DNA of 64,000 nt from Curtobacterium flaccumfaciens UCD-AKU (GCF_000349565.1 NZ_KB714620.1:45596-109595), one strand, 5' to 3'. Positions 9,870 to 20,068 are shown, numbered from the stretch's first letter. Numbers and translations are program-made. The notes: generated by a model from the letters alone, not told the origin.

Positions 9870-10856
9870 ATGCCCCTCCTGAGCATCCCGAGCCCGAGCA
9901 CCGCCTGGCAGTACTTCGACCTGACCGCCTGGCTCCGCGACGCGTTCGGCTGGTCGCTGCCCCTCGACTTCCGCATCCACGCGTACGCGATCTGCATCCT
10001 GGTCGGGATCGTCGCCGCGGTCGTCCTCGCGAACCGTCGGCTCAACGCCCGCGGCGTCGAGCGATGGATCATCATCGACATCGCCATCTGGGCCGTGCCC
10101 GCCGGCATCATCGGCGGACGGCTCTTCCACGTGTTCACCCACGTGTCCGACTACTTCGGCCCCGGCATCGACCCGCTGTCGTTCCTGTACATCTGGGAGG
10201 GCGGGCTGGCCATCTTCGGCGCGCTGATCCTCGGGTCGGTCGGCGCCTGGATCGGGTGCCGCCAGGTCGGTCTCCGGTTCACGTCGTTCATCGACGCCGT
10301 CGTGCCGGGCGTCCTGCTCGCACAGGCCTTCGGACGCCTGGGCAACTACTTCAACCAGGAGCTCTTCGGCATGCCGACGAGCCTGCCCTGGGGGCTCGAG
10401 ATCGACTCCAGCAACGCCGCGTTCCCGAAGGGCCTGCCCGAGGGCACGCTGTTCCACCCGACGTTCCTGTACGAGATCATCTGGAACGTCCTCGGCGTGG
10501 TCGTCATCCTGTTCCTGGCACGCAAGTTCACGCTGCAGTGGGGCAAGGTCCTCGGCCTGTACCTGATCTGGTACGGCGCGGGCCGCTCGGTGCTCGAGTC
10601 CATCCGCGTCGACACGAGCGAGACCTTCTTCGGTGTCCGCACGAACGTTTGGATGGCCCTCGCCGCGGTCGTCATCGGCATCCTGATCTTCGTGGTGCAG
10701 AGCCGACGGCACACCGGCAAGGAGCCGAGCCCGTACCTGCCGGGTCGCGGGCCCCGTCCGACCTCCGATGTAGACTCCGAAGACACCTTCTCGGAGCACG
10801 ACGACGACGCAGCAGACGGCGTCACGAGTGACGAACCGGTCACGACCACCCGCTGA
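9870..10856 (+). CDS. lgt: Prolipoprotein diacylglyceryl transferase
   Basis: This membrane enzyme (328 aa, about seven transmembrane helices) transfers diacylglycerol to the lipobox cysteine of prolipoproteins. It shows the Lgt signature GRLGNYFNQELFGMPT, FRIHAYAICILVG near the N-terminus, GGRLFHVFTH and WEGGLAIFGA. A charged cytosolic tail after about residue 285 is variable. GAAAGG (9851-9856) lies 13 bases before the ATG, and a TACAGT -10-like box at 9804-9809 could give it its own promoter. The element's lipoprotein at 37,098-37,700 is a possible client. Confidence 0.95.
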   Translation: MPLLSIPSPSTAWQYFDLTAWLRDAFGWSLPLDFRIHAYAICILVGIVAAVVLANRRLNARGVERWIIIDIAIWAVPAGIIGGRLFHVFTHVSDYFGPGIDPLSFLYIWEGGLAIFGALILGSVGAWIGCRQVGLRFTSFIDAVVPGVLLAQAFGRLGNYFNQELFGMPTSLPWGLEIDSSNAAFPKGLPEGTLFHPTFLYEIIWNVLGVVVILFLARKFTLQWGKVLGLYLIWYGAGRSVLESIRVDTSETFFGVRTNVWMALAAVVIGILIFVVQSRRHTGKEPSPYLPGRGPRPTSDVDSEDTFSEHDDDAADGVTSDEPVTTTR

Positions 10857-11016
10857 ACCAGACGGTCTCCGCCACAAGCGGGGCCCAGCAACCTCGCCGG
10901 CCGCCAGGGCAACGTCCACTGACGGCGGGCACGGGCACCAGTCCCGCCCGCTCGGGCGGAACGCACCACCGGGCCACCGCTGTCCCTGTTCCACTTCCTC
11001 GTGAGGACGGTTCCCC
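10857..11016 (+). other. GC-rich gltB leader region
   Basis: These 160 bp hold several GC-rich inverted segments (for example CGGCGGGC against GCCCGCTC near 10,923-10,966) and a GAGG ribosome binding site before gltB. I compared it by eye with known glutamine, SAM and T-box leaders and recognise none. Promoter and leader of gltBD are expected here. Confidence 0.3.
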
Positions 11017-14000
11017 ATGGCGCTCCAGCCAACCCAGCCCTCGGCACCGACGAGCCTCGTGCCGCCGCACCGCCGCTTCTCCGCGATCCCGGACGCCACG
11101 GGCATGTACGACCCGGCGAACGAGAAGGACGCCTGCGGACTGGCGATGGTCGCGACCCTGCGCGGCACGCCGGGGCACGACATCGTCGACGCGGCGCTCG
11201 GTGCGCTCCGGAACCTCGAGCACCGCGGTGCCGTGGGATCCGACGCGGGCACCGGTGACGGCGCCGGCATCCTGTGCCAGGTGCCGGACGAGTTCCTGCG
11301 GGACGTCGTACCGTTCGAGCTGCCGGCAGCGGGGGAGTACGCCGTCGGGACCGCCTACCTGCCGCTGGACGACGACGCCCGGCACGCGGTGAAGGGCGCC
11401 GTCGAACGACTCGCCCGCGAAGAGGGCCTGAAGGTCCTGGGGTGGCGCGAGGTCCCGGTGCGTCCGGAGGTCCTCGGCACGCTCGCCCGCGCCGCGATGC
11501 CGGCGTTCGAGCAGCTGTTCGTCGCCTCGATCCGGCACGACGTGCACGGGGCATCGTGGAGCGGCATCGCCCTCGACCGGCAGGCGTTCCGGCTCCGGAA
11601 GCGCGCCGAGCACGACAACGACCTGTACTTCATGTCGCTGTCGAGCCGCACCATGGTCTACAAGGGCATGGTCACGACGCTCCAGCTCGAGCCGTTCTAC
11701 CCGGACCTGAGCGACGAGCGCTTCACGTCGAAGCTCGCGATCGTGCACTCGCGCTACTCCACCAACACGTTCCCGTCGTGGCCACTCGCCCAGCCGTTCC
11801 GGACCATCGCCCACAACGGTGAGATCAACACGGTGCGCGGCAACCGCAACTGGATGCGGGCGCGCCAGTCGCAGCTCGAGAGCGAACTGCTGGGCGACAT
11901 GGCCCCGCTGCTCCCCATCGTCAGCCCGGGGGCGAGTGACTCGGCCTCGTTCGACGAGGTCCTCGAGCTGCTGACCCTGACCGGTCGGACGCTGCCGCAC
12001 GCGGTGTCGATGATGGTGCCCGAGGCGTGGGAGAACCAGGTCGGGATGGACCAGGACCTCCGGGCGTTCTACGAGTACCACTCGATGCTCATGGAGCCGT
12101 GGGACGGCCCCGCCGCGATCACCTTCACCGACGGGTCGCTCGTCGGCGCCACCCTCGACCGCAACGGCCTGCGCCCCGGCCGGTTCCTCGTCACCGACGA
12201 CGGGCTCATCGTGATGGGCTCCGAGACCGGGGTCATCGACGTGCCGGCCGCCAAGGTCGTGCGCAAGGGCCGCCTGCGCCCGGGCCGGATGTTCCTGGTG
12301 GACACCGAGGCCGGCCGCATCATCGAGGACGACGAGGTCAAGCGCGAGCTCGCCGCCTCGGGTCCGTGGGCCGACTGGCTCGAAGCCGGCCGCATCAACC
12401 TGAACGACCTGCCGGAGCGCGAGCACATCGTGCACACCCCGGCCTCGGTCACCCGCCGTCAGCGGGCGTTCGGCTACACCGAAGAAGAAGTCCGCATCCT
12501 GCTCCGTCCGATGGCCGCAGCGGGTGCCGAACCGCTCGGTGCGATGGGGTCGGACACCCCGATCGCGGTGCTGTCGGAGCGTCCGCGACTGCTCTTCGAC
12601 TACTTCACGCAGCAGTTCGCCCAGGTGACCAACCCGCCGCTCGACTCGATCCGCGAGCAGGTCATCACCTCGATGGGGATGGGTCTCGGTCCGGAGCGCA
12701 ACCTGCTCTCCGCCGGTCCGGAGCACGCGAAGCAGATCACGCTCGACTTCCCCGTGATCGACAACGACCAGCTCGCCAAGGTCCAGCACTTCGAGACCGA
12801 GTCGGGTCGCCACCTGACCGTCACGATCAAGGGGCTGTACCGCGTCGACGCCGGCAAGAAGGCGATGCAGAAGCGCATCGCCGCCGTGTGCGACGAGGTC
12901 GACGCCGCGATCGAGTCCGGCAAGCAGTTCATCGTGCTGTCCGACCGCGACGGCAACGCCGAGCAGGCGCCGGTGCCGAGCCTGTTGCTCCTCGCCGCCG
13001 TCCACCACCACCTGATCCGCACCGAGCAGCGCATGAAGGTCGGGCTCATCGTCGAGGCCGGTGACGTCCGCGAGGTCCACCACGTGGCGACCCTGATCGG
13101 GTACGGCGCGTCGGCGATCAACCCGTACCTGGCGATGGAGACCTGCGAGAACCTGGTCCGCGCGGGCATGATCCCTGGCATCACCCCCGAGCAGGCGGTC
13201 AAGAACGTCATCAAGGCGCTCGGCAAGGGCGTGCTGAAGATCATGTCGAAGATGGGCATCTCCACGGTGTCCAGCTACGCCGGTGCGCAGGCCTTCGAGG
13301 CCGTCGGGCTCAGCCAGGAGTTCGTCGACAAGTACTTCACGGGCACCTCGTCGATCCTGGGCGGCGTCGACATCGACGTCATCGCCAAGGAGAACGCCGA
13401 GCGGCACGCCCAGGCGTACCCGCAGGACGGCGCGGTGCTGTCGCACGAGCGGCTGCAGATCGGGGGCGAGTACCAGTGGCGCCGTCAGGGTCCGCCGCAC
13501 CTGTTCAACCCGGACACGGTGTTCCGCCTGCAGCACGCGACCCGTGCCCGCCGGTACGACATCTTCCGCGAGTACTCGAGCGCCGTGGACGACCAGTCCG
13601 AGCAGCTGATGACGCTCCGCGGGCTGTTCCGCTTCAAGCAGGGTGCGCGCAAGCCCATCGCGCTCGACGAGGTCGAGTCGATCGAGTCGATCGTCAAGCG
13701 CTTCAACACGGGCGCGATGTCCTACGGGTCCATCTCGAAGGAAGCCCACGAGACCCTCGCCATCGCGATGAACCGTCTCGGCGGCCGCTCGAACACGGGC
13801 GAGGGCGGCGAGGACGTCGACCGCTTGCTCGACCCCGAGCGCCGCAGCGCCATCAAGCAGGTCGCCTCCGGACGCTTCGGCGTGACGAGCATGTACCTGA
13901 CGCACGCCACCGACATCCAGCTCAAGATGGCGCAGGGTGCGAAGCCCGGCGAGGGTGGTCAGCTGCCCCCGGCCAAGGTCTACCCGTGGGTGGCACGGAC

Positions 14001-15621
14001 CCGGCACGCCACCGCGGGCGTCGGCCTGATCTCGCCGCCGCCGCACCACGACATCTACTCCATCGAGGACCTCAAGCAGCTGATCTTCGACGTGAAGCGG
14101 GCCAACCCGGCCGCCCGCGTCCACGTGAAGCTCGTCAGCCAGTCCGGCATCGGTGCCGTCGCGGCCGGTGTGACGAAGGCCCTGGCCGACGTCGTGCTCG
14201 TGTCCGGCCACGACGGCGGCACCGGCGCCAGCCCGCTGAACTCGCTCAAGCACGCCGGCACCCCGTGGGAGATCGGCCTGGCCGAGACCCAGCAGACGCT
14301 CATGCTGAACGGCATGCGCGACCGGGTCGTCGTGCAGGTGGACGGGCAGATGAAGACGGGGCGCGACGTCGTCGTGGCCGCGTTGCTCGGAGCAGAGGAG
14401 TACGGCTTCGCGACCGCTCCGCTCGTGGTCGAGGGGTGCATCCTGATGCGCGTCTGCCACCTGGACACCTGCCCTGTGGGCGTCGCCACGCAGAACCCGG
14501 AGCTCCGCAAGCGCTTCTCCGGCAAGCCGGAGTTCGTCGTCAACTTCTTCGAGTTCATCGCACAAGAGGTCCGCGAGCTCCTCGCCGAGCTCGGCTTCCG
14601 CAGCCTCGACGAGGCGATCGGGCAGACCGACGCGCTCGACGTGGACCGCGCCGTGGAGCACTGGAAGGCGTCGGGCCTCGACCTCGCGCCGGTGCTCAAG
14701 GGACCGCACTTCGACGACGCGGAGCCGCGCCGCCACCACCGCGAGCAGGACCACGAGCTGGACCAGCACTTCGACGTGCACCTCATCCAGCAGACCGCTG
14801 ACGTGCTCGACCACGGCGGGTCGATCGCGCTCGACCTGCCCATCCGGAACACCGAGCGCGCCGTCGGCACCATGCTCGGCCACCAGGTGACCCTGCGACA
14901 CGGGGAACACGGGCTGCCCAACGGTTCGATCGACGTCACGCTGCGCGGTTCGGCCGGGCAGTCGCTCGGCGCGTTCCTGCCGGCGGGCATCACGCTGCGC
15001 CTGATCGGCGACAGCAACGACTACGTCGGCAAGGGCCTGTCCGGCGGCCAGATCGTCGTCCGCCCCGACGCCGGTTCGGGCTTCGACCCGGCCGAGAACG
15101 TCATCGCCGGCAACGTCATCGGGTACGGCGCCACCCAGGGCAGCATGTTCATCCGCGGCATCGTGGGCGAGCGGTTCCTGGTGCGCAACTCCGGTGCCAC
15201 GGCGGTCGTCGAGGGTGTGGGCGACCACGCGCTCGAGTACATGACGGGTGGACTCGCGCTCATCATCGGCGAGACCGGCCGGAACCTCGGTGCCGGTATG
15301 TCGGGTGGCACGGCGTACGTCCGGGGCCTGCGCCGGGAGCACGTGAACACCGACGCCCTGGCGACCGGCGAGCTCCGGCTCGAGGCGCTCGACAGTGCCG
15401 ACGTCGAGATCGTCACCGACCTGCTCACCCGGCACGCCGACGAGACGGGGTCGACGCTCGCGTCCGACCTGCTGGCGTCCGGGGACCTGAGCGACTTCGT
15501 CAAGGTGCTGCCGCGCGACTACGCGGCGGTGCTCGAGACGCGCAGACAGGCCGTCGACGAGGGGCTCGACCCCGACGGTGACATCGTTTGGAATCGGATC
15601 ATGGAGGTGACCGGTGGCTGA
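11017..15621 (+). CDS. gltB: Glutamate synthase (NADPH) large subunit
   Basis: The 1,534-residue flavo-iron-sulfur enzyme makes two glutamates from glutamine and 2-oxoglutarate. DACGLAMV places the N-terminal nucleophile cysteine at residue 40, so a 39-residue propeptide is probably removed. Domains follow the usual order: type II glutaminase (40-430), central domain, FMN-binding synthase domain (about 850-1220, with [22 protein letters not shown] and [13 protein letters not shown]) and a C-terminal GXGXG beta-helix. The start is ATG. The last codons form one copy of a 20-bp repeat that recurs at the gltD start. Confidence 0.97.
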   Translation: MALQPTQPSAPTSLVPPHRRFSAIPDATGMYDPANEKDACGLAMVATLRGTPGHDIVDAALGALRNLEHRGAVGSDAGTGDGAGILCQVPDEFLRDVVPFELPAAGEYAVGTAYLPLDDDARHAVKGAVERLAREEGLKVLGWREVPVRPEVLGTLARAAMPAFEQLFVASIRHDVHGASWSGIALDRQAFRLRKRAEHDNDLYFMSLSSRTMVYKGMVTTLQLEPFYPDLSDERFTSKLAIVHSRYSTNTFPSWPLAQPFRTIAHNGEINTVRGNRNWMRARQSQLESELLGDMAPLLPIVSPGASDSASFDEVLELLTLTGRTLPHAVSMMVPEAWENQVGMDQDLRAFYEYHSMLMEPWDGPAAITFTDGSLVGATLDRNGLRPGRFLVTDDGLIVMGSETGVIDVPAAKVVRKGRLRPGRMFLVDTEAGRIIEDDEVKRELAASGPWADWLEAGRINLNDLPEREHIVHTPASVTRRQRAFGYTEEEVRILLRPMAAAGAEPLGAMGSDTPIAVLSERPRLLFDYFTQQFAQVTNPPLDSIREQVITSMGMGLGPERNLLSAGPEHAKQITLDFPVIDNDQLAKVQHFETESGRHLTVTIKGLYRVDAGKKAMQKRIAAVCDEVDAAIESGKQFIVLSDRDGNAEQAPVPSLLLLAAVHHHLIRTEQRMKVGLIVEAGDVREVHHVATLIGYGASAINPYLAMETCENLVRAGMIPGITPEQAVKNVIKALGKGVLKIMSKMGISTVSSYAGAQAFEAVGLSQEFVDKYFTGTSSILGGVDIDVIAKENAERHAQAYPQDGAVLSHERLQIGGEYQWRRQGPPHLFNPDTVFRLQHATRARRYDIFREYSSAVDDQSEQLMTLRGLFRFKQGARKPIALDEVESIESIVKRFNTGAMSYGSISKEAHETLAIAMNRLGGRSNTGEGGEDVDRLLDPERRSAIKQVASGRFGVTSMYLTHATDIQLKMAQGAKPGEGGQLPPAKVYPWVARTRHATAGVGLISPPPHHDIYSIEDLKQLIFDVKRANPAARVHVKLVSQSGIGAVAAGVTKALADVVLVSGHDGGTGASPLNSLKHAGTPWEIGLAETQQTLMLNGMRDRVVVQVDGQMKTGRDVVVAALLGAEEYGFATAPLVVEGCILMRVCHLDTCPVGVATQNPELRKRFSGKPEFVVNFFEFIAQEVRELLAELGFRSLDEAIGQTDALDVDRAVEHWKASGLDLAPVLKGPHFDDAEPRRHHREQDHELDQHFDVHLIQQTADVLDHGGSIALDLPIRNTERAVGTMLGHQVTLRHGEHGLPNGSIDVTLRGSAGQSLGAFLPAGITLRLIGDSNDYVGKGLSGGQIVVRPDAGSGFDPAENVIAGNVIGYGATQGSMFIRGIVGERFLVRNSGATAVVEGVGDHALEYMTGGLALIIGETGRNLGAGMSGGTAYVRGLRREHVNTDALATGELRLEALDSADVEIVTDLLTRHADETGSTLASDLLASGDLSDFVKVLPRDYAAVLETRRQAVDEGLDPDGDIVWNRIMEVTGG

Positions 15622-15682
15622 GCGTCACGCACGTCCGGAATCGACAGAGCCCATCACAACCCTGGAGGTGACCGGTGGCTGA
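15614..15682 (+). CDS. 22-codon mini-ORF bridging gltB and gltD
   Basis: A GTG inside the gltB stop region opens a short frame that ends eight bases inside gltD. Its last residues, EVTGG, repeat the gltB C-terminus because the 20-bp sequence TGGAGGTGACCGGTGGCTGA occurs at 15602-15621 and again at 15663-15682. The mini-ORF thus has the same start/stop overlap with gltB as gltD has with the mini-ORF. It may be only a by-product of a 61-bp duplication, but it could keep ribosomes coupled between gltB and gltD. No function is assignable to the peptide. Confidence 0.35.
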   Translation: MAERHARPESTEPITTLEVTGG

Positions 15683-17132
15683 CCCCAAGGGATTCCTGAA
15701 GGTCCAGGAACGCGAACTCCCGCCCCGGCGCCCCGTGCCCGTGCGGCTCATGGACTGGAAAGAGGTCTACGAGCAGCAGGAGTCCGGTGTCCTGAAGCGC
15801 CAGGCCGGCCGGTGCATGGACTGCGGCGTGCCGTTCTGCCACCAGGGCTGCCCGCTCGGCAACCTCATCCCGGAGTGGAACGACCTGACCTGGCGCGGTG
15901 AGGGCCGTCAGGCGATCGAACGCCTGCACGAGACGAACAACTTCCCGGAGTTCACGGGGCGGCTCTGCCCGGCCCCGTGCGAGTCGTCCTGCGTGCTCGG
16001 CATCAACCAGCCGCCGGTGACCATCAAGCAGGTCGAGGTCTCGATCATCGACCAGGCGTTCCAGAACGGGTGGGTCACGCCGCACCCGCCGGAGCGCCTG
16101 ACCGGCAAGACCGTCGCCGTGGTGGGCTCCGGCCCCGCCGGGCTCGCGGCCGCGCAGCAGCTCACGCGTGCCGGGCACACGGTCGCCGTCTACGAGCGGG
16201 ACGACCGCATCGGCGGACTGCTCCGCTACGGCATCCCGGACTTCAAGATGGAGAAGCGCCAGATCGACGCGCGCCTCGCCCAGATGCAGGCCGAGGGCAC
16301 CCGGTTCCGTGCCGGTGTCGAGATCGGCAAGGACATCACCTGGGACGACCTGAAGTCCCGCTACGACGCGGTCGTGGTCGCCACCGGTGCCACCGTGCCC
16401 CGTGACCTGCCGATCCCGGGGCGCGACCTCGAGGGCGTGCACTTCGCGATGGACTACCTGGTCCAGCAGAACAAGGCGAACGCGGGCACGACGGTCGACA
16501 ACCAGATCACGGCCGAGGGCAAGCACGTCGTCGTCATCGGCGGCGGCGACACCGGTGCGGACTGCATCGGCACCGCACACCGTCAGGGCGCGCTGAGCGT
16601 GACGAACCTGGCGATCGGCAAGCAGCCGCCGCTCGAGCGTCCGTCCGACCAGCCGTGGCCGATGTTCCCGACCGTGTTCGAGATCACGAGTGCCCACGAA
16701 GAGGGCGGCGAGCGGCACTTCCTCGCCTCCACCGTCGAGTTCCTGTCGAACGACGCGGGTGAGGTCCGTGCGCTCCGGGTCGCCGAGACCGAGTACCTCG
16801 ACGGCCGACGGGTGCCGAAGGCGGGCACCGAGCGGGAGATCCCGGCGGACCTCGTCCTCATCGCGATGGGCTTCACGGGCCCCGAGTCGGACACGATCGA
16901 GCCGCAGCTCGGCCTGCCGACCACGGGCTCCGGGTCGCTCGACCGCCGTGCCGACTACGCGACCAACGAGGCCGGCGTGTTCGTCGCGGGCGACGCGGGT
17001 CGGGGGCAGTCGCTCATCGTGTGGGCGATCGCCGAGGGCCGTGCCGCGGCCGCACAGGTGGACGAGTACCTCGAGGGCTCCACCATCCTGCCGGCTCCGG
17101 TCAAGGCGACCGACCGGGCGATCTCCGTCTGA
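15675..17132 (+). CDS. gltD: Glutamate synthase small subunit
   Basis: The 485-residue FAD/NADPH-binding subunit delivers electrons to GltB. The N-terminal cysteine-rich region (RCMDCGVPFCHQGCPLGN and LCPAPCESSCVLG) binds Fe-S clusters. GSGPAGLAAAQQL binds FAD, IGGGDTGADCIG binds NADPH, and GVFVAGDAGRGQSLIVWAI closes the fold. The GTG start with GGAGGTG six to ten bases upstream is preferred because it begins the family's MADPKGFL motif. The stop overlaps the ATG of a small repeat-bearing frame. Confidence 0.96.
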   Translation: MADPKGFLKVQERELPPRRPVPVRLMDWKEVYEQQESGVLKRQAGRCMDCGVPFCHQGCPLGNLIPEWNDLTWRGEGRQAIERLHETNNFPEFTGRLCPAPCESSCVLGINQPPVTIKQVEVSIIDQAFQNGWVTPHPPERLTGKTVAVVGSGPAGLAAAQQLTRAGHTVAVYERDDRIGGLLRYGIPDFKMEKRQIDARLAQMQAEGTRFRAGVEIGKDITWDDLKSRYDAVVVATGATVPRDLPIPGRDLEGVHFAMDYLVQQNKANAGTTVDNQITAEGKHVVVIGGGDTGADCIGTAHRQGALSVTNLAIGKQPPLERPSDQPWPMFPTVFEITSAHEEGGERHFLASTVEFLSNDAGEVRALRVAETEYLDGRRVPKAGTEREIPADLVLIAMGFTGPESDTIEPQLGLPTTGSGSLDRRADYATNEAGVFVAGDAGRGQSLIVWAIAEGRAAAAQVDEYLEGSTILPAPVKATDRAISV

Positions 17133-17260
17133 TGCCGGACGATCACGAGATGTCGGACCGCCACCAGATGTCGGACGGCCACCAGATGTCGGACCGCCAC
17201 CGGACGACGGATCGCCGCCAGAAGACGGACCGTCTCCACCAGATGCTCACGCTCCCGTGA
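17132..17260 (+). CDS. 42-residue His/Asp-rich repeat peptide (doubtful gene)
   Basis: An ATG overlapping the gltD stop (ATGA) opens a 42-codon frame, beginning MPDDHEMSDRHQMSDGHQ, built of an imperfect six-residue unit (M/T)(S/T)D(R/G)HQ. At DNA level it is an 18-bp tandem repeat, about five copies from 17132 to 17220, degenerating toward the end. The histidines could bind metal, but the composition may only reflect repeat expansion in a gltD downstream region. No family is recognised. Its stop lies inside a terminator-like hairpin. Confidence 0.35.
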   Translation: MPDDHEMSDRHQMSDGHQMSDRHRTTDRRQKTDRLHQMLTLP

Positions 17261-17300
17261 GCGTGAGGCCACCAGCACTCGGTAGGGTGCTGGTGGCCTC
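17246..17300 (+). terminator. Double-hairpin terminator after gltBD
   Basis: An 8-bp stem (17246-17253 with 17260-17267) is followed by a 14-bp perfect stem (17265-17278 with 17287-17300, loop of eight bases). There is no run of U. Placement after the glt genes and before pyk supports a terminator. The two stems share three bases, so they may be mutually exclusive. Confidence 0.6.
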
Positions 17301-17365
17301 GCTTCGTTCCGCGCGGCCCCACAGCGCGGAAACCCAAGCTCCATCCACCACCACGAAGGAATCCA

Positions 17366-18811
17366 TTGAGACGCGCAAAGATCGTTTCGACGCTCGGACC
17401 GGCAACGTCGGACTACGAGACCGTCAAGGAGATCATCGAAGCGGGCGTCGACGTCGCCCGCCTCAACCTCAGCCACGGTGACTACAGCGTCCACGAGGCC
17501 AACTACGTCAACGTCCGTCGTGCCGCCGAAGAGCTCGGCAAGCCCGTCGCGATCCTCGTCGACCTGCAGGGTCCGAAGATCCGTCTGGCCCGCTTCGCCG
17601 ACGGCCCGCACGACCTGGCGGTCGGTGACATCTTCACCATCACGACCGAGGACGTCCCCGGCTCGAAGGAGATCTGCGGCACGACGTTCAAGGGCCTGCC
17701 GCAGGACGTCAAGCCCGGCGACCCGCTGCTCATCGACGACGGCCGCGTCCGCCTGCGTGTCCTCGACACCGACGGCGTCCGGGTCCGCACCGAGGTCGTC
17801 GTCCCCGGCACGGTGTCCAACAACAAGGGCATCAACCTGCCCGGTGTCGCCGTCAACGTCCCCGCGCTGAGCGAGAAGGACGAGGCCGACCTCCGCTGGG
17901 CGATCCGCCAGGGTGCCGACCTCATCGCGCTGTCGTTCGTCCGCAACGCGAGCGACGTCGTGCGTGCGCACGAGATCATGGACGAAGAGGGCAAGCGCCT
18001 GCCGGTCATCGCCAAGGTCGAGAAGCCCCAGGCCGTCGACGCGCTCGAGGAGATCATCGACGCCTTCGACAGCATCATGGTCGCCCGCGGTGACCTCGGC
18101 GTCGAGCTCCCGCTCGAGGCCGTCCCGATCGTGCAGAAGCGCGCCGTCGAGCTGTCCCGCCGCATGGCGAAGCCGGTCATCGTCGCGACGCAGATGCTCG
18201 AGTCGATGATCTCGTCGCCGATCCCCACGCGCGCCGAGACCTCCGACGTCGCGAACGCCGTGCTCGACGGTGCCGACGCGGTCATGCTGTCCGGTGAGAC
18301 GAGCGTCGGTGAGTACCCGGTGCAGACCGTCCGCACCATGGCCCGCATCGTGGAGTCCACCGAGGACCACGGCCTCGAGCGCATCGCGCCGCTCGGCACC
18401 AAGCCGCGCACCCTCGGCGGTGCGATCACCCTCGCCGCCGTCGAGATCGCCGAGTTCACCGAGGCGTCGTACCTCTGCGTCTTCACCGAGTCCGGCGACT
18501 CGGCCCGACGCATGTCGCGCCTGCGCCACGGCCTGCCGATCATCGCCTTCACCCCGAACGAGGCCACGCGCCGCCGGATGGCACTCACCTGGGGCGTCCG
18601 TTCGTTCCTGGTGGAGCGCAAGACCCACACCGACGAGCTCTTCTCGCAGGTGGACGACGTCCTCCTCGAGAACGGCCTGGCCGCCCCCGGCGACCGCGTC
18701 ATCGTGACGGCCGGGTCCCCTCCCGGCATCGAGGGCTCGACGAACGACCTCCGCGTGCACCGGGTGGGCGACGCCCACGCCGAGGCCGCCCCGGCGTACG
18801 TCCGGGACTGA
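17366..18811 (+). CDS. pyk: Pyruvate kinase
   Basis: The 481-residue glycolytic enzyme converts PEP and ADP to pyruvate and ATP. Conserved blocks: RRAKIVSTLGPAT at the start, LNLSHGD, DLQGPKIRL, the active-site region VIAKVEKPQAVDAL with the catalytic lysine, MVARGDLGVELP and VANAVLDGADAVMLSGET. A TTG start is used: GAAGGA lies six bases upstream, and the protein homology begins right there. The gene is flanked by strong hairpins on both sides. Confidence 0.96.
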   Translation: MRRAKIVSTLGPATSDYETVKEIIEAGVDVARLNLSHGDYSVHEANYVNVRRAAEELGKPVAILVDLQGPKIRLARFADGPHDLAVGDIFTITTEDVPGSKEICGTTFKGLPQDVKPGDPLLIDDGRVRLRVLDTDGVRVRTEVVVPGTVSNNKGINLPGVAVNVPALSEKDEADLRWAIRQGADLIALSFVRNASDVVRAHEIMDEEGKRLPVIAKVEKPQAVDALEEIIDAFDSIMVARGDLGVELPLEAVPIVQKRAVELSRRMAKPVIVATQMLESMISSPIPTRAETSDVANAVLDGADAVMLSGETSVGEYPVQTVRTMARIVESTEDHGLERIAPLGTKPRTLGGAITLAAVEIAEFTEASYLCVFTESGDSARRMSRLRHGLPIIAFTPNEATRRRMALTWGVRSFLVERKTHTDELFSQVDDVLLENGLAAPGDRVIVTAGSPPGIEGSTNDLRVHRVGDAHAEAAPAYVRD

Positions 18812-18827
18812 TCCGACGGATCCGTCG

Positions 18828-18913
18828 CCACCAGGGCGCGGACGGGAGGCACGGTGCGCGCAGCACCGACCGCTCCCGGTCCGCGCCCTGCCGCGTCTCC
18901 ACGGCCCTGGTGG
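18828..18913 (+). terminator. Complex palindrome after pyk, REP-like
   Basis: A 12-bp stem (18832-18843 with 18879-18890) encloses a second stem in which CGGTGC pairs with GCACCG and GGGAG with CTCCC. An alternative outer pairing joins 18828-18836 with 18905-18913. The arm core GGACGGGAGGCACGGTGC resembles the palindrome after polA and a partial copy at the right end of the window. Confidence 0.6.
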
Positions 18914-18937
18914 TGACCGGACGTCGGCCGCAGGCGG

Positions 18938-18943
18938 CAGGAT
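18938..18943 (+). promoter_or_regulatory. -10-like box before the VIT-family gene
   Basis: CAGGAT lies seven bases before GTG at 18951. This fits the leaderless pattern seen elsewhere and favours that GTG over the ATG at 18942, which overlaps the box. Confidence 0.35.
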
Positions 18944-18950
18944 GGTCGCT

Positions 18951-20036
18951 GTGAGCCTCCGATCCGACACCCCGGCGCCGCGCGCCGACGTCCGCCGCTG
19001 GCGTCGTTACCTGGCCGACGAACGTGCCGAGGCGGCTGTGTACCGCAACCTCGCCGCGCGCCGTTCCGGCGAGGAGCGCGAGATCCTGGCCGCGCTGGCC
19101 GAGGCCGAGGGGCGGCACGCCGACCACTGGCTCGACCTGCTCGGCGACGACGTCGGCCGGCCGCAGCGGGGCAGCCTCCGGACCCGGGTGCTCGCCGCGC
19201 TGGCCAAGCGGTTCGGGTCGGTCTTCGTCCTCGCGCTCATGCAGCGCGCCGAGGACCGCTCGCCGTACGCCGACGACTCCGACGCGACCGCGCGGATGGC
19301 CGCCGACGAACGCATCCACGGCGAGGTCGTGCGCGGGCTCGCGAACCGCGGCCGGATGCGGCTGTCCGGCACGTTCCGCGCGGCGGTGTTCGGCGCGAAC
19401 GACGGCCTGGTGTCCAACCTGGCGCTCATCATCGGCATCAGCGCCTCCGGGGCCGACCGGCACTTCGTGCTGCTGAGTGGCATCGCTGGCCTGCTCGCGG
19501 GCGCGTTGTCGATGGGTGCGGGGGAGTACGTCTCCGTCCGGTCGCAGCGGGAACTGCTCGAGGCGTCCGCGCCGCACCCCGAAGCCGGCAGGGCGGTGTC
19601 GGACCTCGACGTCGACGCGAACGAGCTCGCCCTGGTCTACCGCGCGCGCGGGATGTCCGAGGCCGAGGCGACCCAGCACGCGGCGCAGGTGCTGTCCGGC
19701 ATCGGGGAGCGGCGCCCGGCGACCGGTCCGACCCCGGTCGCGGACGACCACGAGGCCGTCGGCACCGGGCTGAGCGCCGCCGTGTCGAGCTTCTGCTTCT
19801 TCGCCTCGGGCGCGGTCATCCCGGTGCTGCCGTTCCTGTTCGGCATGCAGGGCTGGGCTGCGATCGCGGTCGCCGGCGGGCTGGTGGGGATCGCCCTGCT
19901 CGGCACCGGTGCCGTGGTCGGCGTGCTGAGCGGTGCCTCGCCCGGCAAGCGGGCGTTCCGGCAACTCGCCATCGGGTTCGGTGCGGCGATCGTCACCTAC
20001 GCGCTCGGCCTGCTGTTCGGCACCGGCTCGGCCTAG
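18951..20036 (+). CDS. VIT1/CCC1-family metal transporter with ferritin-like N-terminal domain
   Basis: The N-terminal 130 residues form a four-helix ferritin/rubrerythrin-like domain with spaced acidic and His residues (YLADERAEAAVYRNLA, ALAEAEGRHADHWLDLL, ADERIHGEVVRGL). The C-terminal half has about five membrane helices and the CCC1 signature FGANDGLVSNLALIIGI plus GALSMGAGEYVSVRSQRELL. Relatives export or store ferrous iron or manganese; substrate cannot be read here. GTG at 18951 is preferred on promoter spacing, but ATG at 18942 would add only three residues. Confidence 0.85.
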   Translation: MSLRSDTPAPRADVRRWRRYLADERAEAAVYRNLAARRSGEEREILAALAEAEGRHADHWLDLLGDDVGRPQRGSLRTRVLAALAKRFGSVFVLALMQRAEDRSPYADDSDATARMAADERIHGEVVRGLANRGRMRLSGTFRAAVFGANDGLVSNLALIIGISASGADRHFVLLSGIAGLLAGALSMGAGEYVSVRSQRELLEASAPHPEAGRAVSDLDVDANELALVYRARGMSEAEATQHAAQVLSGIGERRPATGPTPVADDHEAVGTGLSAAVSSFCFFASGAVIPVLPFLFGMQGWAAIAVAGGLVGIALLGTGAVVGVLSGASPGKRAFRQLAIGFGAAIVTYALGLLFGTGSA

Positions 20037-20039
20037 CGG

Positions 20040-20068
20040 TCATATCCGATATGTGACATTCTGTTTGC
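20040..20068 (+). promoter_or_regulatory. AT-rich promoter region of the acyltransferase gene
   Basis: A CATAT-CCG-ATATG palindrome (20041-20053) lies just upstream of TGACATTCTGTTTGC and the ATG. It is strikingly AT-rich for this genome. The palindrome could be an operator; a CATTCT -10-like box sits nine to fifteen bases before the start. Confidence 0.35.

Noticed and set aside
10857..11016. Riboswitch upstream of gltB
   Set aside because: GC-rich hairpins are present, but I see no conserved core of any glutamine, SAM or T-box leader.
10840..15435. Very long open frame on the minus strand across gltB (about 1,530 codons)
   Set aside because: It is fully antisense to a textbook gltB, has His/Arg/Asp-rich composition caused by high GC third positions, and shows no family motif.
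17132..17260. CRISPR-like array in the 18-bp repeats
   Set aside because: Repeats are head-to-tail without unique spacers, and there are no cas genes.
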